This document shows, in pieces, positions 7,766 to 16,292 of a stretch of DNA of 64,000 nucleotides; the stretch's first letter is position 1, and the number at the start of each line of letters is the position of its first letter. Made by a program: the position numbers and the translations under genes. Below the pieces are notes generated by a model. The model searched no databases, was not told the origin of the DNA, and saw only the letters and a program-made list of their open reading frames with translations. Source of the DNA: Oscillospiraceae bacterium (lineage in GTDB: Bacteria > Bacillota > Clostridia > Oscillospirales > Oscillospiraceae); assembly GCA_009787625.1 (NCBI GenBank), contig WQSX01000005.1:1-64000 (forward strand). The letters are read 5' to 3'.

Positions 7766-9013
7766 GTGAAAATTGCGCTTGGAATGATTGTTCCTCGTTT
7801 GAGTTCTTGTGTTGAGATTATGAGTTTTATTGATAATGCTTCTCGATATGGACACGAGCTTGACTGTGTTATTGTTGCTCATTCGCAGACTAATGATTCG
7901 GCTGTTGTGAAGAGTATTCGCGAGAAAGTTACTCTTCATTTGATTGATGTTATGAATCCTGAGTTTTGTTTTGAAAAACTGACTCGTCTTGACTCACGGG
8001 GGTCTTTTCGTGACAGGCTTTTGCGTTGCCCTGTTGCTTCGGACAGGGGGCTTGTGCCTTATGGTTTTAACCGCTCTTTGGTTGTCATTGAAGCTATTTT
8101 GCGTGGGATTGATATTTTATTTTTTACAGATTCTGATGTAGTTCCGTCGGTGCTTAAAAAGGTTGAGGGTGGACAGTTAGGTAATGAACAATTTGTGGAG
8201 GATATTGATTTTTTCGGTGTGCATCTTAATCACTTAAATACCAGAAGTGACGCCACCACCGGAGAATATAGCGGGTACAACATTTTGCCGCTTGCGCAGT
8301 TTGACCATATGGAAGATCTTCTTTTTGGTGTCCAAAAAGAGGGTATGCTTGATTATTGGCAGACTAGCTCTGAGCATCGTGGGCTTGTTTATCAGCCTGA
8401 TGATATTGTGGTTAAGCCCTCTAATAAGGTTCTGGGCGGCAATATGGCGATTCACCTTGATTCGTTTTCGAAGCTCCCGCCGTTTTTTTCTTCAACTTAC
8501 GTATATAATGATGAGCTTTTCCTTTGTCGGGGCGAGGATACGGGGCTTGGAATCGCTCTTGCGAGTGAGTTCACTTTTTTAGGTGGCAAGGGTAAGTTTA
8601 ATTGCACCGATATTGGTATTTATCCTCTGCATGATACGTTTAAGAGCCATCCTGTTGAGCCTGATTTGAAAAATGATATTAACATACAGCAGAGGTTTTA
8701 TTATGCGCTCACCGGTTGGGTCGGGCGCAATCCTCTTCTGAATTTCATTCTCGGCAATGACTTGACTTCGATACGAGAGTTTCAGCGGGAACGTTTGGCT
8801 GTGGGGCTTGATTCGCTTTCGACATATACGTCGAACCCTAAGTTTAAGTCTGTTTTGGGGAACTTCGATGAGAGCTGGGATAATACAGACCGCTACATTT
8901 CCGAATATAAGCAGACACTTGCGGCGTGGCATTTATTTATGAAGCGGGTTGTCAAGCTTGTCGATAGCAAGTATGACGCCAATATCAGACATAGTGAATA
9001 TATAAATAATTAA
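7766..9013 (+). CDS. Putative GT-A-fold glycosyltransferase
   Basis: DxD-like FFTDSDVVPS, LGGNMAIH, RGEDTGLG; GTG start with GGAGGTGG RBS. Confidence 0.6.
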   Translation: MKIALGMIVPRLSSCVEIMSFIDNASRYGHELDCVIVAHSQTNDSAVVKSIREKVTLHLIDVMNPEFCFEKLTRLDSRGSFRDRLLRCPVASDRGLVPYGFNRSLVVIEAILRGIDILFFTDSDVVPSVLKKVEGGQLGNEQFVEDIDFFGVHLNHLNTRSDATTGEYSGYNILPLAQFDHMEDLLFGVQKEGMLDYWQTSSEHRGLVYQPDDIVVKPSNKVLGGNMAIHLDSFSKLPPFFSSTYVYNDELFLCRGEDTGLGIALASEFTFLGGKGKFNCTDIGIYPLHDTFKSHPVEPDLKNDINIQQRFYYALTGWVGRNPLLNFILGNDLTSIREFQRERLAVGLDSLSTYTSNPKFKSVLGNFDESWDNTDRYISEYKQTLAAWHLFMKRVVKLVDSKYDANIRHSEYINN

Positions 9014-9112
9014 TTGTAGGGGTGAACTGTGTTCGTCCGTCGGTGAAAGCCACACTAACGAGAAAATGAAATTTTTTATAGCTTGGCGCAGTGGAAAGGA
9101 ATGGTGTTTTCA

Positions 9113-10300
9113 ATGAAAATTTTACTTATTAATCATTTTCCGCTTGAAGGCTCCGGGAGTGGAACGTACACTCGCAATATTGCTGTGCATTTGACCAAGA
9201 AGAACCATGAAGTTGCTGTTGTCTTGCCTGAAAATACGATCAATTTTTCCCGGGTTGCGGATGTTGAGCTTATCCCTGTCTATTTCAAATATGAGGAGCA
9301 GATTGATGGAGCTCTCCCGTTTAATTTTCCCTGCTTTACCACGCATCCCCGTAGCTCTATGACTTTTTACGACATGAGTGACGAGCAGATTTCTCTCTAT
9401 ATTTCTGCTTTTGAGAGAGTTATTTCGGAAACCGTTGAGAAATTTAAGCCCGATATAATTCATGGTCAGCATATTTGGCTACTCAGTTGGCTTGCGATCA
9501 AGACCGGTGTGCCGTTTGTTGTCACTGCGCATGGGACTGACCTTATGGGTTATAACAAGGGTTTGAATTTTAGAACATACGCTGAGGAAACTGCACGTGA
9601 GGCTAATAGGATTATCACCATTTCTAATGATAACAATGCGCTTGTGCGTGAACTGTTTCCGTATAGTGCGGACAAGGCTGTTTTTATGCAAAATGGTTAT
9701 GATACAGGTAGGTTTTATCCTGAACCTGCTTCGCCCGATAAAATTGAGGATATGTTTAATATCTCTCTTAAAAAGAAGCTTGTTTTGTTTGTTGGGAAGT
9801 TGGCGCATTTTAAGGGAGTTGATGTTCTCATTGAGGCAGTGCGGCTCTACGAGCGTGATTATCCCGATGATATTACCACTATTATTGCAGGTGCGGGTGA
9901 GCTTGAATCTGCTTTGAGGTTGCAGGCTCAAGAGGCAAATCTTGATAGTTTGCATTTTGTGGGGCATATGGATATCACTCGGCTCCGTGCGCTTTACAGC
10001 TCCGCAGATGTCAGCATTGTGCCGTCTCGGCGTGAGCCGTTTGGGCTTGTGGCTATTGAAGCTCTCGCCTGTGGGTGCCCTGTTATAGCGACCAATCAAG
10101 GTGGGCTTCGGGATATTATCACCCCTGATGTTGGTTCGCTTGTTCCCGTTGAAGATGCTTCGGGGCTTGCAGATGCGATTCGTAATGAGCTTTATTCTCC
10201 TAATCGAAAAGAGCGCAGGCGTGCAGCCGCTCAGTATGCACTTAATAATTATGCGCAGGAAGCGCTTATTGATACTTTGGTTGATATTTATAATTCATAG
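9113..10300 (+). CDS. Glycosyltransferase family 4 (GT-B)
   Basis: MKILLINHFPLEGSGSGTYTRNIAVHL; LFVGKLAHFKGVDVLIEAV; SRREPFGLVAIEALACGCPVIATNQGGLRDII. Confidence 0.92.
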   Translation: MKILLINHFPLEGSGSGTYTRNIAVHLTKKNHEVAVVLPENTINFSRVADVELIPVYFKYEEQIDGALPFNFPCFTTHPRSSMTFYDMSDEQISLYISAFERVISETVEKFKPDIIHGQHIWLLSWLAIKTGVPFVVTAHGTDLMGYNKGLNFRTYAEETAREANRIITISNDNNALVRELFPYSADKAVFMQNGYDTGRFYPEPASPDKIEDMFNISLKKKLVLFVGKLAHFKGVDVLIEAVRLYERDYPDDITTIIAGAGELESALRLQAQEANLDSLHFVGHMDITRLRALYSSADVSIVPSRREPFGLVAIEALACGCPVIATNQGGLRDIITPDVGSLVPVEDASGLADAIRNELYSPNRKERRRAAAQYALNNYAQEALIDTLVDIYNS

Positions 10301-10311
10301 GAGGCAGTTTT

Positions 10312-12072
10312 ATGCGAAAGGTTGTACTTATTCCTACTTATTGGTCACGAGCTAAACGTGAATGGCGGGAGGGTGATGCTGTTTATGACCATCCTACCCC
10401 TATTGATGAAAACGGAACTCTTGCGCGCACTTTGGAGAGTATGAAAATTTTGACGGCTAAGGATTTTAAGCTGGTGCTTCTCATCTGCCCCACGACTCCT
10501 GATGTTGCCGCTGAGGCGGAGCGGCGTGTTCTTGAGATTATTCATGATGTGAATTTACATGCGGAGACGTATATCTTCACTATTTCTGATCTTGCTCGGA
10601 TTGCCGATGTCATGTTTGAGGAAGATACCGAGCGTAAGGTTGCGCCGCTGCTCAATATGTCGGGTTATGCAAATGTCCGAAATATGTGTTTGCTTTGTGC
10701 TGATATTCTTTCGGCGGATGCGGCGATTTTAATAGATGATGACGAGGTTTTTGAAAAAGCTGACTGGGTTGAGCGCAGTGTTGAATTTCTTGGCAAGCGC
10801 ATTTACGGCGATGTGGTTTATGGCATGGCTGGTTACTACACTAATAAGTATGACCAGTATTACGACGATGTCAAAATGGAGCATTGGATGACTTACTGGG
10901 ATAGGTTTGGGTTTAAGGCTAAGGCGTTTGACGAGATTATCGGCAGTGCGCCGCGAGTTAAGCGCACGCCGTTTGCGTTTGGCGGTGCTATGATTATTCA
11001 CCGTGATATGTTCCAAAGTGTGCCGTTTGACCCTGAGATCACCAGGGGTGAGGATATCGACTACGTTATAAACAGCAGAATGTATGGTTTTTCGTTTTTC
11101 CTCGACAATACTTTGTCGATTAAGCATTTACCTGTTCCGAAAAAGCATCCGCAGTGGAAGCGGATTCGTGAGGATATTTACCGTTTTGTTTACGAGCGTG
11201 AGAAGATTGCTTCGCAGGTTAAAAAGGGCAACATGGTTATGGTCACACCTGAGGATTTTGACCCTTATCCGGGTGTGTTTTTGCGGGAAGATTTGGACGA
11301 AAAAATATTCCGCTCAAACATGATGCTTGCAACGGATTATATGATGAAAGGCGACAGCGAGGGCGCTCTTGAGTCAATGAACAATATTATGATTGCCACT
11401 AAGGATGCCAAGCCTAAGTTTAATGCTTTTGCCAAGTATCGCAAGACACAAAAGCTCTGGGAACTTATGTGCGAGGTTGTTGCACATAATCGCTATGAAC
11501 TCCGAAAGATTATGGAAGAACATAATATCACGAATCACCCGATTGTCAGAAATGAGCAGAGTGTGCGCCAACTCGGTAAAGAAGAGATTGTTGCGGCACT
11601 CCACAAGGTGTTCGACTTTGAATTGGGTGATGATGATTGGAAAGCTCTTGCCGACAGGTTTTTTGTCAAGACGTTCTTTGAGGATGAAATGCTCTTTAGG
11701 AGCGGTGATTTCAATGAGACTATGTACATAATTCTCAAAGGTGAGCTTATGCTCTTTGCAGGCACGCATAAGACGGGCGGTGAGATTGAAATTGCCCGCC
11801 TTGCTAAAGGTGATATTTTGGGTGAAAGTTGTCTGAAAAATCAGCCGTTTACATTAAACTGCCGTGCTATTCAGTTCACTGAACTAATCGGCATTGACCG
11901 CCGTGATATTTACAAGCTGATAGAGAGCCGCCCTGAGCTGGGTGTAAAGTTCTATCAGCAGGTGCTTGTAAAGGTCGTCGGCAAAATGCGGACTAATAAT
12001 CTCTACAACATGAGTATAGGCGGCGGCACTGTGCTAGAGGCGGTGCACGACGCTACAATTGTTCCGGATTAG
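10312..12072 (+). CDS. Putative GT-A glycosyltransferase fused to C-terminal cyclic-nucleotide-binding-like domain
   Basis: N-terminal ILIDDDEVF, FGGAMIIHRDMF, TRGEDIDYV; C-terminal LFRSGDFNETMYIILKGELMLF...IARLAKGDILGESCL. Confidence 0.75.
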   Translation: MRKVVLIPTYWSRAKREWREGDAVYDHPTPIDENGTLARTLESMKILTAKDFKLVLLICPTTPDVAAEAERRVLEIIHDVNLHAETYIFTISDLARIADVMFEEDTERKVAPLLNMSGYANVRNMCLLCADILSADAAILIDDDEVFEKADWVERSVEFLGKRIYGDVVYGMAGYYTNKYDQYYDDVKMEHWMTYWDRFGFKAKAFDEIIGSAPRVKRTPFAFGGAMIIHRDMFQSVPFDPEITRGEDIDYVINSRMYGFSFFLDNTLSIKHLPVPKKHPQWKRIREDIYRFVYEREKIASQVKKGNMVMVTPEDFDPYPGVFLREDLDEKIFRSNMMLATDYMMKGDSEGALESMNNIMIATKDAKPKFNAFAKYRKTQKLWELMCEVVAHNRYELRKIMEEHNITNHPIVRNEQSVRQLGKEEIVAALHKVFDFELGDDDWKALADRFFVKTFFEDEMLFRSGDFNETMYIILKGELMLFAGTHKTGGEIEIARLAKGDILGESCLKNQPFTLNCRAIQFTELIGIDRRDIYKLIESRPELGVKFYQQVLVKVVGKMRTNNLYNMSIGGGTVLEAVHDATIVPD

Positions 12073-13355
12073 TTTGTAATCACTTCAACGCCACCAAGAT
12101 ATTTCCTCAAAACTTCAGGCACTACAATACTTCCGTCTTTTTGTTGGTTTTGTTCTACCAGTGCGGGTAGGATTCTGCTTGTTGCCAGACCTGAGCCGTT
12201 TAGGGTGTGCATGAATTCTGTTTTACCTGTGGACTCGCGCTTAAATCGCATTGCTCCTCGGCGGGATTGGTAACAGCGGGAGTTTGAGACTGAGGAGACT
12301 TCTTTGTAGCCTTGCATTGACGGGATCTGAATTTCAATATCAAATGTCCGCGCCATGGCATCTGAGCAGTCGCCTGCGGCCAGTTTTACTGTTCTGAAGT
12401 GGAATCCGAGATTTGCAACTAAAGCTTCTGCTTTCCCCACAAGTTCGTCAAAAGCTTCGGCACTGCCCTCGGGTGTTGTGTACTGAACCATTTCGACTTT
12501 GTTAAACTGATGGCCGCGGATCATGCCACGCTCGTCGGAGCCGTAGGTGCCTGCTTCACGCCTAAAGCACTGTGTAAATGAGACATATTTTTTTGGTAGC
12601 TCCGCTTCTGTTAAAATCTCATCGCGGTGAAGTGAGCAGAGTGCCGCCTCTGCTGTCGGCAGGAGGTACCGCAGCCGCTCATCGGGCGGATTTTCAATTT
12701 TAAAGACTTCATCTGCAAACTTGGGAAACTGTCCCGCAGTGAGTCCGCACTGATACTGAAGCATGTACGGGACGAACAAAAGCTCGTAACCGTCTGCTAT
12801 ATGTGTGTCAATGAAATAGTTAAGCAGAGCCCATTCAAGCCTTGAACCCATGTTTCGATAGACCCAGAAATTACTGCCTGAAAGTTTGACTCCGCGCTCA
12901 TAGTCGATTAGATTTAACTCTGTGCAGAGATCCATGTGGTTTTTTGGCTCAAAGTCAAACTCATGCGGCTCACCGTGAAGCCTGAGTGTTTCGTTGTTTT
13001 CTTTGCCTCCGTTTGCTAGGTCGTCATCGGGCATATTCGGCAATCTCAGCATGATGTCATCAAGCTCTTCTTCCACGTTTTTGAGCTCACTGCCGAGATT
13101 CTTTATTTTCTCTTTGAGTGTGTTTAGCTGTGCAAAAATCTCAGTGGCGTCTCCGCCGTCTTTTTTTATCTGCGGTATCTGTTTTGAGAGTTTGTTTTGT
13201 TCGGCTTTATCTGTCTCCGTTTCAGAAATCAGAGTCCTGCGCCTAATGTCAAGCTCCAAAATTCTGTCGATAGATTCACTGTAATCTGTGCCTTTTTTCA
13301 AAAGTCCCGCCTTGACATAGTCAGGCGTTTCACGAATTAATTTAATATCCAGCAT
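12069..13355 (-). CDS. serS: Seryl-tRNA synthetase
   Basis: MLDIKLIRETPDYVKAGL; class II motifs FRREAGTYGSDERGMIRGHQFNKVEM; EVSSVSNSRCYQSRR. Confidence 0.97.
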   Translation of the reverse strand: MLDIKLIRETPDYVKAGLLKKGTDYSESIDRILELDIRRRTLISETETDKAEQNKLSKQIPQIKKDGGDATEIFAQLNTLKEKIKNLGSELKNVEEELDDIMLRLPNMPDDDLANGGKENNETLRLHGEPHEFDFEPKNHMDLCTELNLIDYERGVKLSGSNFWVYRNMGSRLEWALLNYFIDTHIADGYELLFVPYMLQYQCGLTAGQFPKFADEVFKIENPPDERLRYLLPTAEAALCSLHRDEILTEAELPKKYVSFTQCFRREAGTYGSDERGMIRGHQFNKVEMVQYTTPEGSAEAFDELVGKAEALVANLGFHFRTVKLAAGDCSDAMARTFDIEIQIPSMQGYKEVSSVSNSRCYQSRRGAMRFKRESTGKTEFMHTLNGSGLATSRILPALVEQNQQKDGSIVVPEVLRKYLGGVEVITN

Positions 13356-13399
13356 AAATTTGGATGTTCCTTTCCGTTTATTCGCTATTCAGCTGTCTT

Positions 13400-13430
13400 G
13401 TCATTCTGCGCATAGTCGCAGAATCCAGTG
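13400..13430. repeat. Dispersed repeat GTCATTCTGCGCATAGTCGCAGAATCCA (family copies also 16254, 36547, 63318)
   Basis: Shared core ATTCTGCG...CGCAGAAT inverted repeat in intergenic spacers. Confidence 0.7.
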
Positions 13431-13459
13431 AGGGTTCTGAACAGTCACTTTTATTATGA

Positions 13460-14317
13460 TTACTTTTTCATCAACATTAGTACGTCAAACAAGTTATCAA
13501 AATCCTCTTGATCGTAGTATTCAAGTTCAATTTTTCCTTTGCCCTTGCCGTGGCGAATTGTTACGCGCCGCCCTAGCGATGCTGTCAACTGGTTTTGCGC
13601 TTCGGCTACATAATTAACTTCAAGCTCACGTTTTTTTGATTTCTGTGCCATTTCCTTGCCGAACTTTTTGACGAGAGCTTCAACATCACGGACATTTAGG
13701 TCGTTTTCAATGACAATTTTTGCGGCGGCTTTCATGTCTTCTTTGTTTTTGAGAGCCAAGAGTGCTCTCGCACTACCCGCCGAAAGTTCGTTTCTCAAAA
13801 TAAGTTCTATGAGCTCAGACGGTAATGAAAGCAGTCGCAGTGAATTTGCAACAGACGGACGCGACTTGCTCACTTTGCGTGCGACATCATCTTGAGTCAT
13901 GTTGAACTCTTCCATGAGTGCTCTGTAGCCGCGAGCCTCTTCGATGGGGCTTAAATCTTCTCTCTGAAGATTTTCTACCATTGCAAGCTCCAGTGCTTTT
14001 TGGTCGTCCGCAGGCATTATGCGCGCGGGAACTTCTGCTAAACCTGCCTCTCTGGATGCTCTCCACCTGCGCTCACCCGCAATGATTTGATAATAACCGC
14101 CGCCCAAGTCTCGGACAATAAGAGGTGATAGCACACCATGCTCACGAATTGAGTCCGCAAGCTCGGAAATCCTCTCTTGCTCAAATACCGTGCGGGGTTG
14201 ATCTTGCTTAGGCTCAATTCTTCTGAGCGGAATATATTCAAAGTCGCTTTGTAGCTCTGATTGTGCAGCGTCACCAAAAAGCACGCCAAGCCCTGCACCT
14301 AAACCCTTTTTAGCCAT
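13460..14317 (-). CDS. parB: Chromosome partitioning protein ParB/Spo0J
   Basis: MAKKGLGAGLGVLF; IIAGERRWRA; ENLQREDLSPIEEARGY. Confidence 0.96.
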   Translation of the reverse strand: MAKKGLGAGLGVLFGDAAQSELQSDFEYIPLRRIEPKQDQPRTVFEQERISELADSIREHGVLSPLIVRDLGGGYYQIIAGERRWRASREAGLAEVPARIMPADDQKALELAMVENLQREDLSPIEEARGYRALMEEFNMTQDDVARKVSKSRPSVANSLRLLSLPSELIELILRNELSAGSARALLALKNKEDMKAAAKIVIENDLNVRDVEALVKKFGKEMAQKSKKRELEVNYVAEAQNQLTASLGRRVTIRHGKGKGKIELEYYDQEDFDNLFDVLMLMKK

Positions 14318-14374
14318 CTACCATTACCTCTTCTTCGCTTACTTTTTTTCACTCATTCGAGCTTGAATTTGAGC

Positions 14375-15157
14375 TTAAGTTGCTTGTTCCTCGTGCGCTA
14401 GAGGATTGCGTTTCATAAACTCTTTTGCAAGTTCTTTGTACATCTGTGATCCCCTTGAATAGCGGTCATACGCCGTCACAGGTTTACCATGACTGGGAGC
14501 TTCAGCAATACGAACACTTCTGGGAATAACTATGGTGTATGTTTTTTCTTTGAAGTATTTTTTTATCTCAACCATAATTTGCATTGACAGGTTAGTCCGC
14601 GAATCAAACATTGTAAGCAGAACACCCTCAATTTCAAGCTTAGGGTTAAATGATTTTTTAATCATACGAATTGTTGACATCAAGTCGGATAGCCCTTCAA
14701 GCGCAAAATATTCACACTGCACGGGGATAAGCACGGTGTCTGCTGCGCAAAGTGAGTTTAGCGTGAGCATTTCCAGTGACGGCGGGCAGTCTATAAAAAT
14801 GAAGTCATACTCATCACGCACTTTTTCAAGTGCTTTTTTAAGCACATATTCTCGGTTTTGCATGTTCACTATCTCAACGCCTGCGCCCGACATGTCCTTG
14901 CTTGACGGCAAGATGTCTCCAAATGGAGTCTTGACAATAGCGGTGGCAACGTCTGCACCGTCGATCAGCACATTGTACATATTCGACCTCGGTGCCTTTT
15001 TCGAGAGACCCATTCCCGAAGTCGCATTGCTCTGTGGGTCCATATCACAGAGTAGCACTTTAACGCCCATGTCGGCGAGTGCTGCACACAGGGTAACACA
15101 GGTGGTCGTCTTACCGACCCCTCCCTTTTGATTTGATATTGAAATAATTTTTCCCAT
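14375..15157 (-). CDS. parA: Chromosome partitioning ATPase ParA/Soj
   Basis: ISNQKGGVGKTTTCVTLCAALA deviant Walker A; CDMDPQSNATSGMG. Confidence 0.96.
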   Translation of the reverse strand: MGKIISISNQKGGVGKTTTCVTLCAALADMGVKVLLCDMDPQSNATSGMGLSKKAPRSNMYNVLIDGADVATAIVKTPFGDILPSSKDMSGAGVEIVNMQNREYVLKKALEKVRDEYDFIFIDCPPSLEMLTLNSLCAADTVLIPVQCEYFALEGLSDLMSTIRMIKKSFNPKLEIEGVLLTMFDSRTNLSMQIMVEIKKYFKEKTYTIVIPRSVRIAEAPSHGKPVTAYDRYSRGSQMYKELAKEFMKRNPLAHEEQAT

Positions 15158-15175
15158 AATGACTCTCTTTTAAAA

Positions 15176-15219
15176 ATACTATAACTTTACATTTGCGCCA
15201 AACGTAGAAGTTATAGTAT
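15176..15219 (-). promoter_or_regulatory. parA upstream region: 12-bp perfect inverted repeat ATACTATAACTT/AAGTTATAGTAT overlapping predicted -10
   Basis: Direct reading; minus-strand TTTACA-16-TATACT promoter just upstream. Confidence 0.55.
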
Positions 15220-15285
15220 ACCACAAAATGTAAATGTGTAAAGTGGAAATAAAAATGGCGAGGAACCATCCTCCGGTCTTGCTCT

Positions 15286-16212
15286 TTACTCGTCCGCAAT
15301 ACAGACTTTATTTTTTCCTGTGCGTTTGGCTTTATATAGGGCTTCGTCTGCTTCTTTGAAGAATTCCGGTAGACCATACTCGCCTTTGTGTTTTGGTATG
15401 ACGCTTTGGACTCCGCCGCTTACTGTTACGCTTGCTGCTCTGCCGTCGTCCAACTCAAACTTGGCGTTTTCTACTGCTTCGCGTATGCTTTCGGCGACTT
15501 GCTTTGCTCCACTTATTGGGGTGTCAGGAAGAATTATTGCAAACTCTTCACCGCCCCATCTTGCTGTTTTGTCTGTGACACGGGTTAGCGCTGAGGAGAT
15601 TACTTTTGCTACTATGACCAGCGCTTTGTCTCCATTTAGATGCCCGTAGGTATCGTTGAAATTTTTAAAGTTGTCGATGTCAAAAATAATGAAACTAATG
15701 TGCGATTGCTGTCTTTTTGCCCGCTCCCATTCTTGATCGATCAAGGTGTTGAAAAAAAGCCTGTTTCCTATGCCTGTTAACGTATCTGTGGTACTGAGGT
15801 TCTGAATTTCACGCATTTGATTTATGATTTTTATCTGGTGTGCAACGCGCATTTTTACGACGGGTGCGTTAAACGGCTTATTTATGTAATCCACTGCACC
15901 AAGTGAAAATCCTTTCACTTCGTCCTCTGTATCGGTGCGCCCTGTGACAAATATGATCGGAATATCCTTTGTGAGCAGCTCCGACTTTAGCTGCCCTATG
16001 ACCTCAAATCCGTCCATGCCGGGCATCATGACGTCTAAAAGTATAATATCGGGCAGCAACTTTTTTGCCGTGCTGACGGCGTCTTTGCTGACCCTTTCGG
16101 CGTAGACTACATAGTCGCTGCTCAGAATATTGCGCAGTACCTTTATGTTTTCTACATCATCTTCAATAATTAAAACAGTATTTTCCGGTACAGGTTGTTC
16201 TCTATCTTTCAT
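15286..16212 (-). CDS. Response regulator diguanylate cyclase (REC-GGDEF)
   Basis: LPDIILLDVMMPGMDGF; RVTD I-site and RWGGEEF; closely similar in architecture and sequence to the 3522-4430 protein. Confidence 0.93.
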   Translation of the reverse strand: MKDREQPVPENTVLIIEDDVENIKVLRNILSSDYVVYAERVSKDAVSTAKKLLPDIILLDVMMPGMDGFEVIGQLKSELLTKDIPIIFVTGRTDTEDEVKGFSLGAVDYINKPFNAPVVKMRVAHQIKIINQMREIQNLSTTDTLTGIGNRLFFNTLIDQEWERAKRQQSHISFIIFDIDNFKNFNDTYGHLNGDKALVIVAKVISSALTRVTDKTARWGGEEFAIILPDTPISGAKQVAESIREAVENAKFELDDGRAASVTVSGGVQSVIPKHKGEYGLPEFFKEADEALYKAKRTGKNKVCIADE

Positions 16213-16253
16213 TAATTCACCTTCTTTCTGTGTAACTGCTAAGTACCCCCAAT

Positions 16254-16271
16254 GGATTCTGCGACTATGCG
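16254..16271. repeat. Dispersed repeat copy GGATTCTGCGACTATGCGCA
   Basis: Inverse orientation of the 13400 repeat. Confidence 0.65.
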
Positions 16272-16292
16272 CAAAATAATGAGAGGGGGCTA

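Noticed and set aside
9479-10099. 206-aa minus-strand ORF opposite the GT4 gene
   Set aside because: Antisense to a strongly conserved GT4; no domain or RBS support
14532-15131. 199-aa plus-strand ORF opposite parA
   Set aside because: Antisense frame of Soj; Ser-rich low-complexity translation
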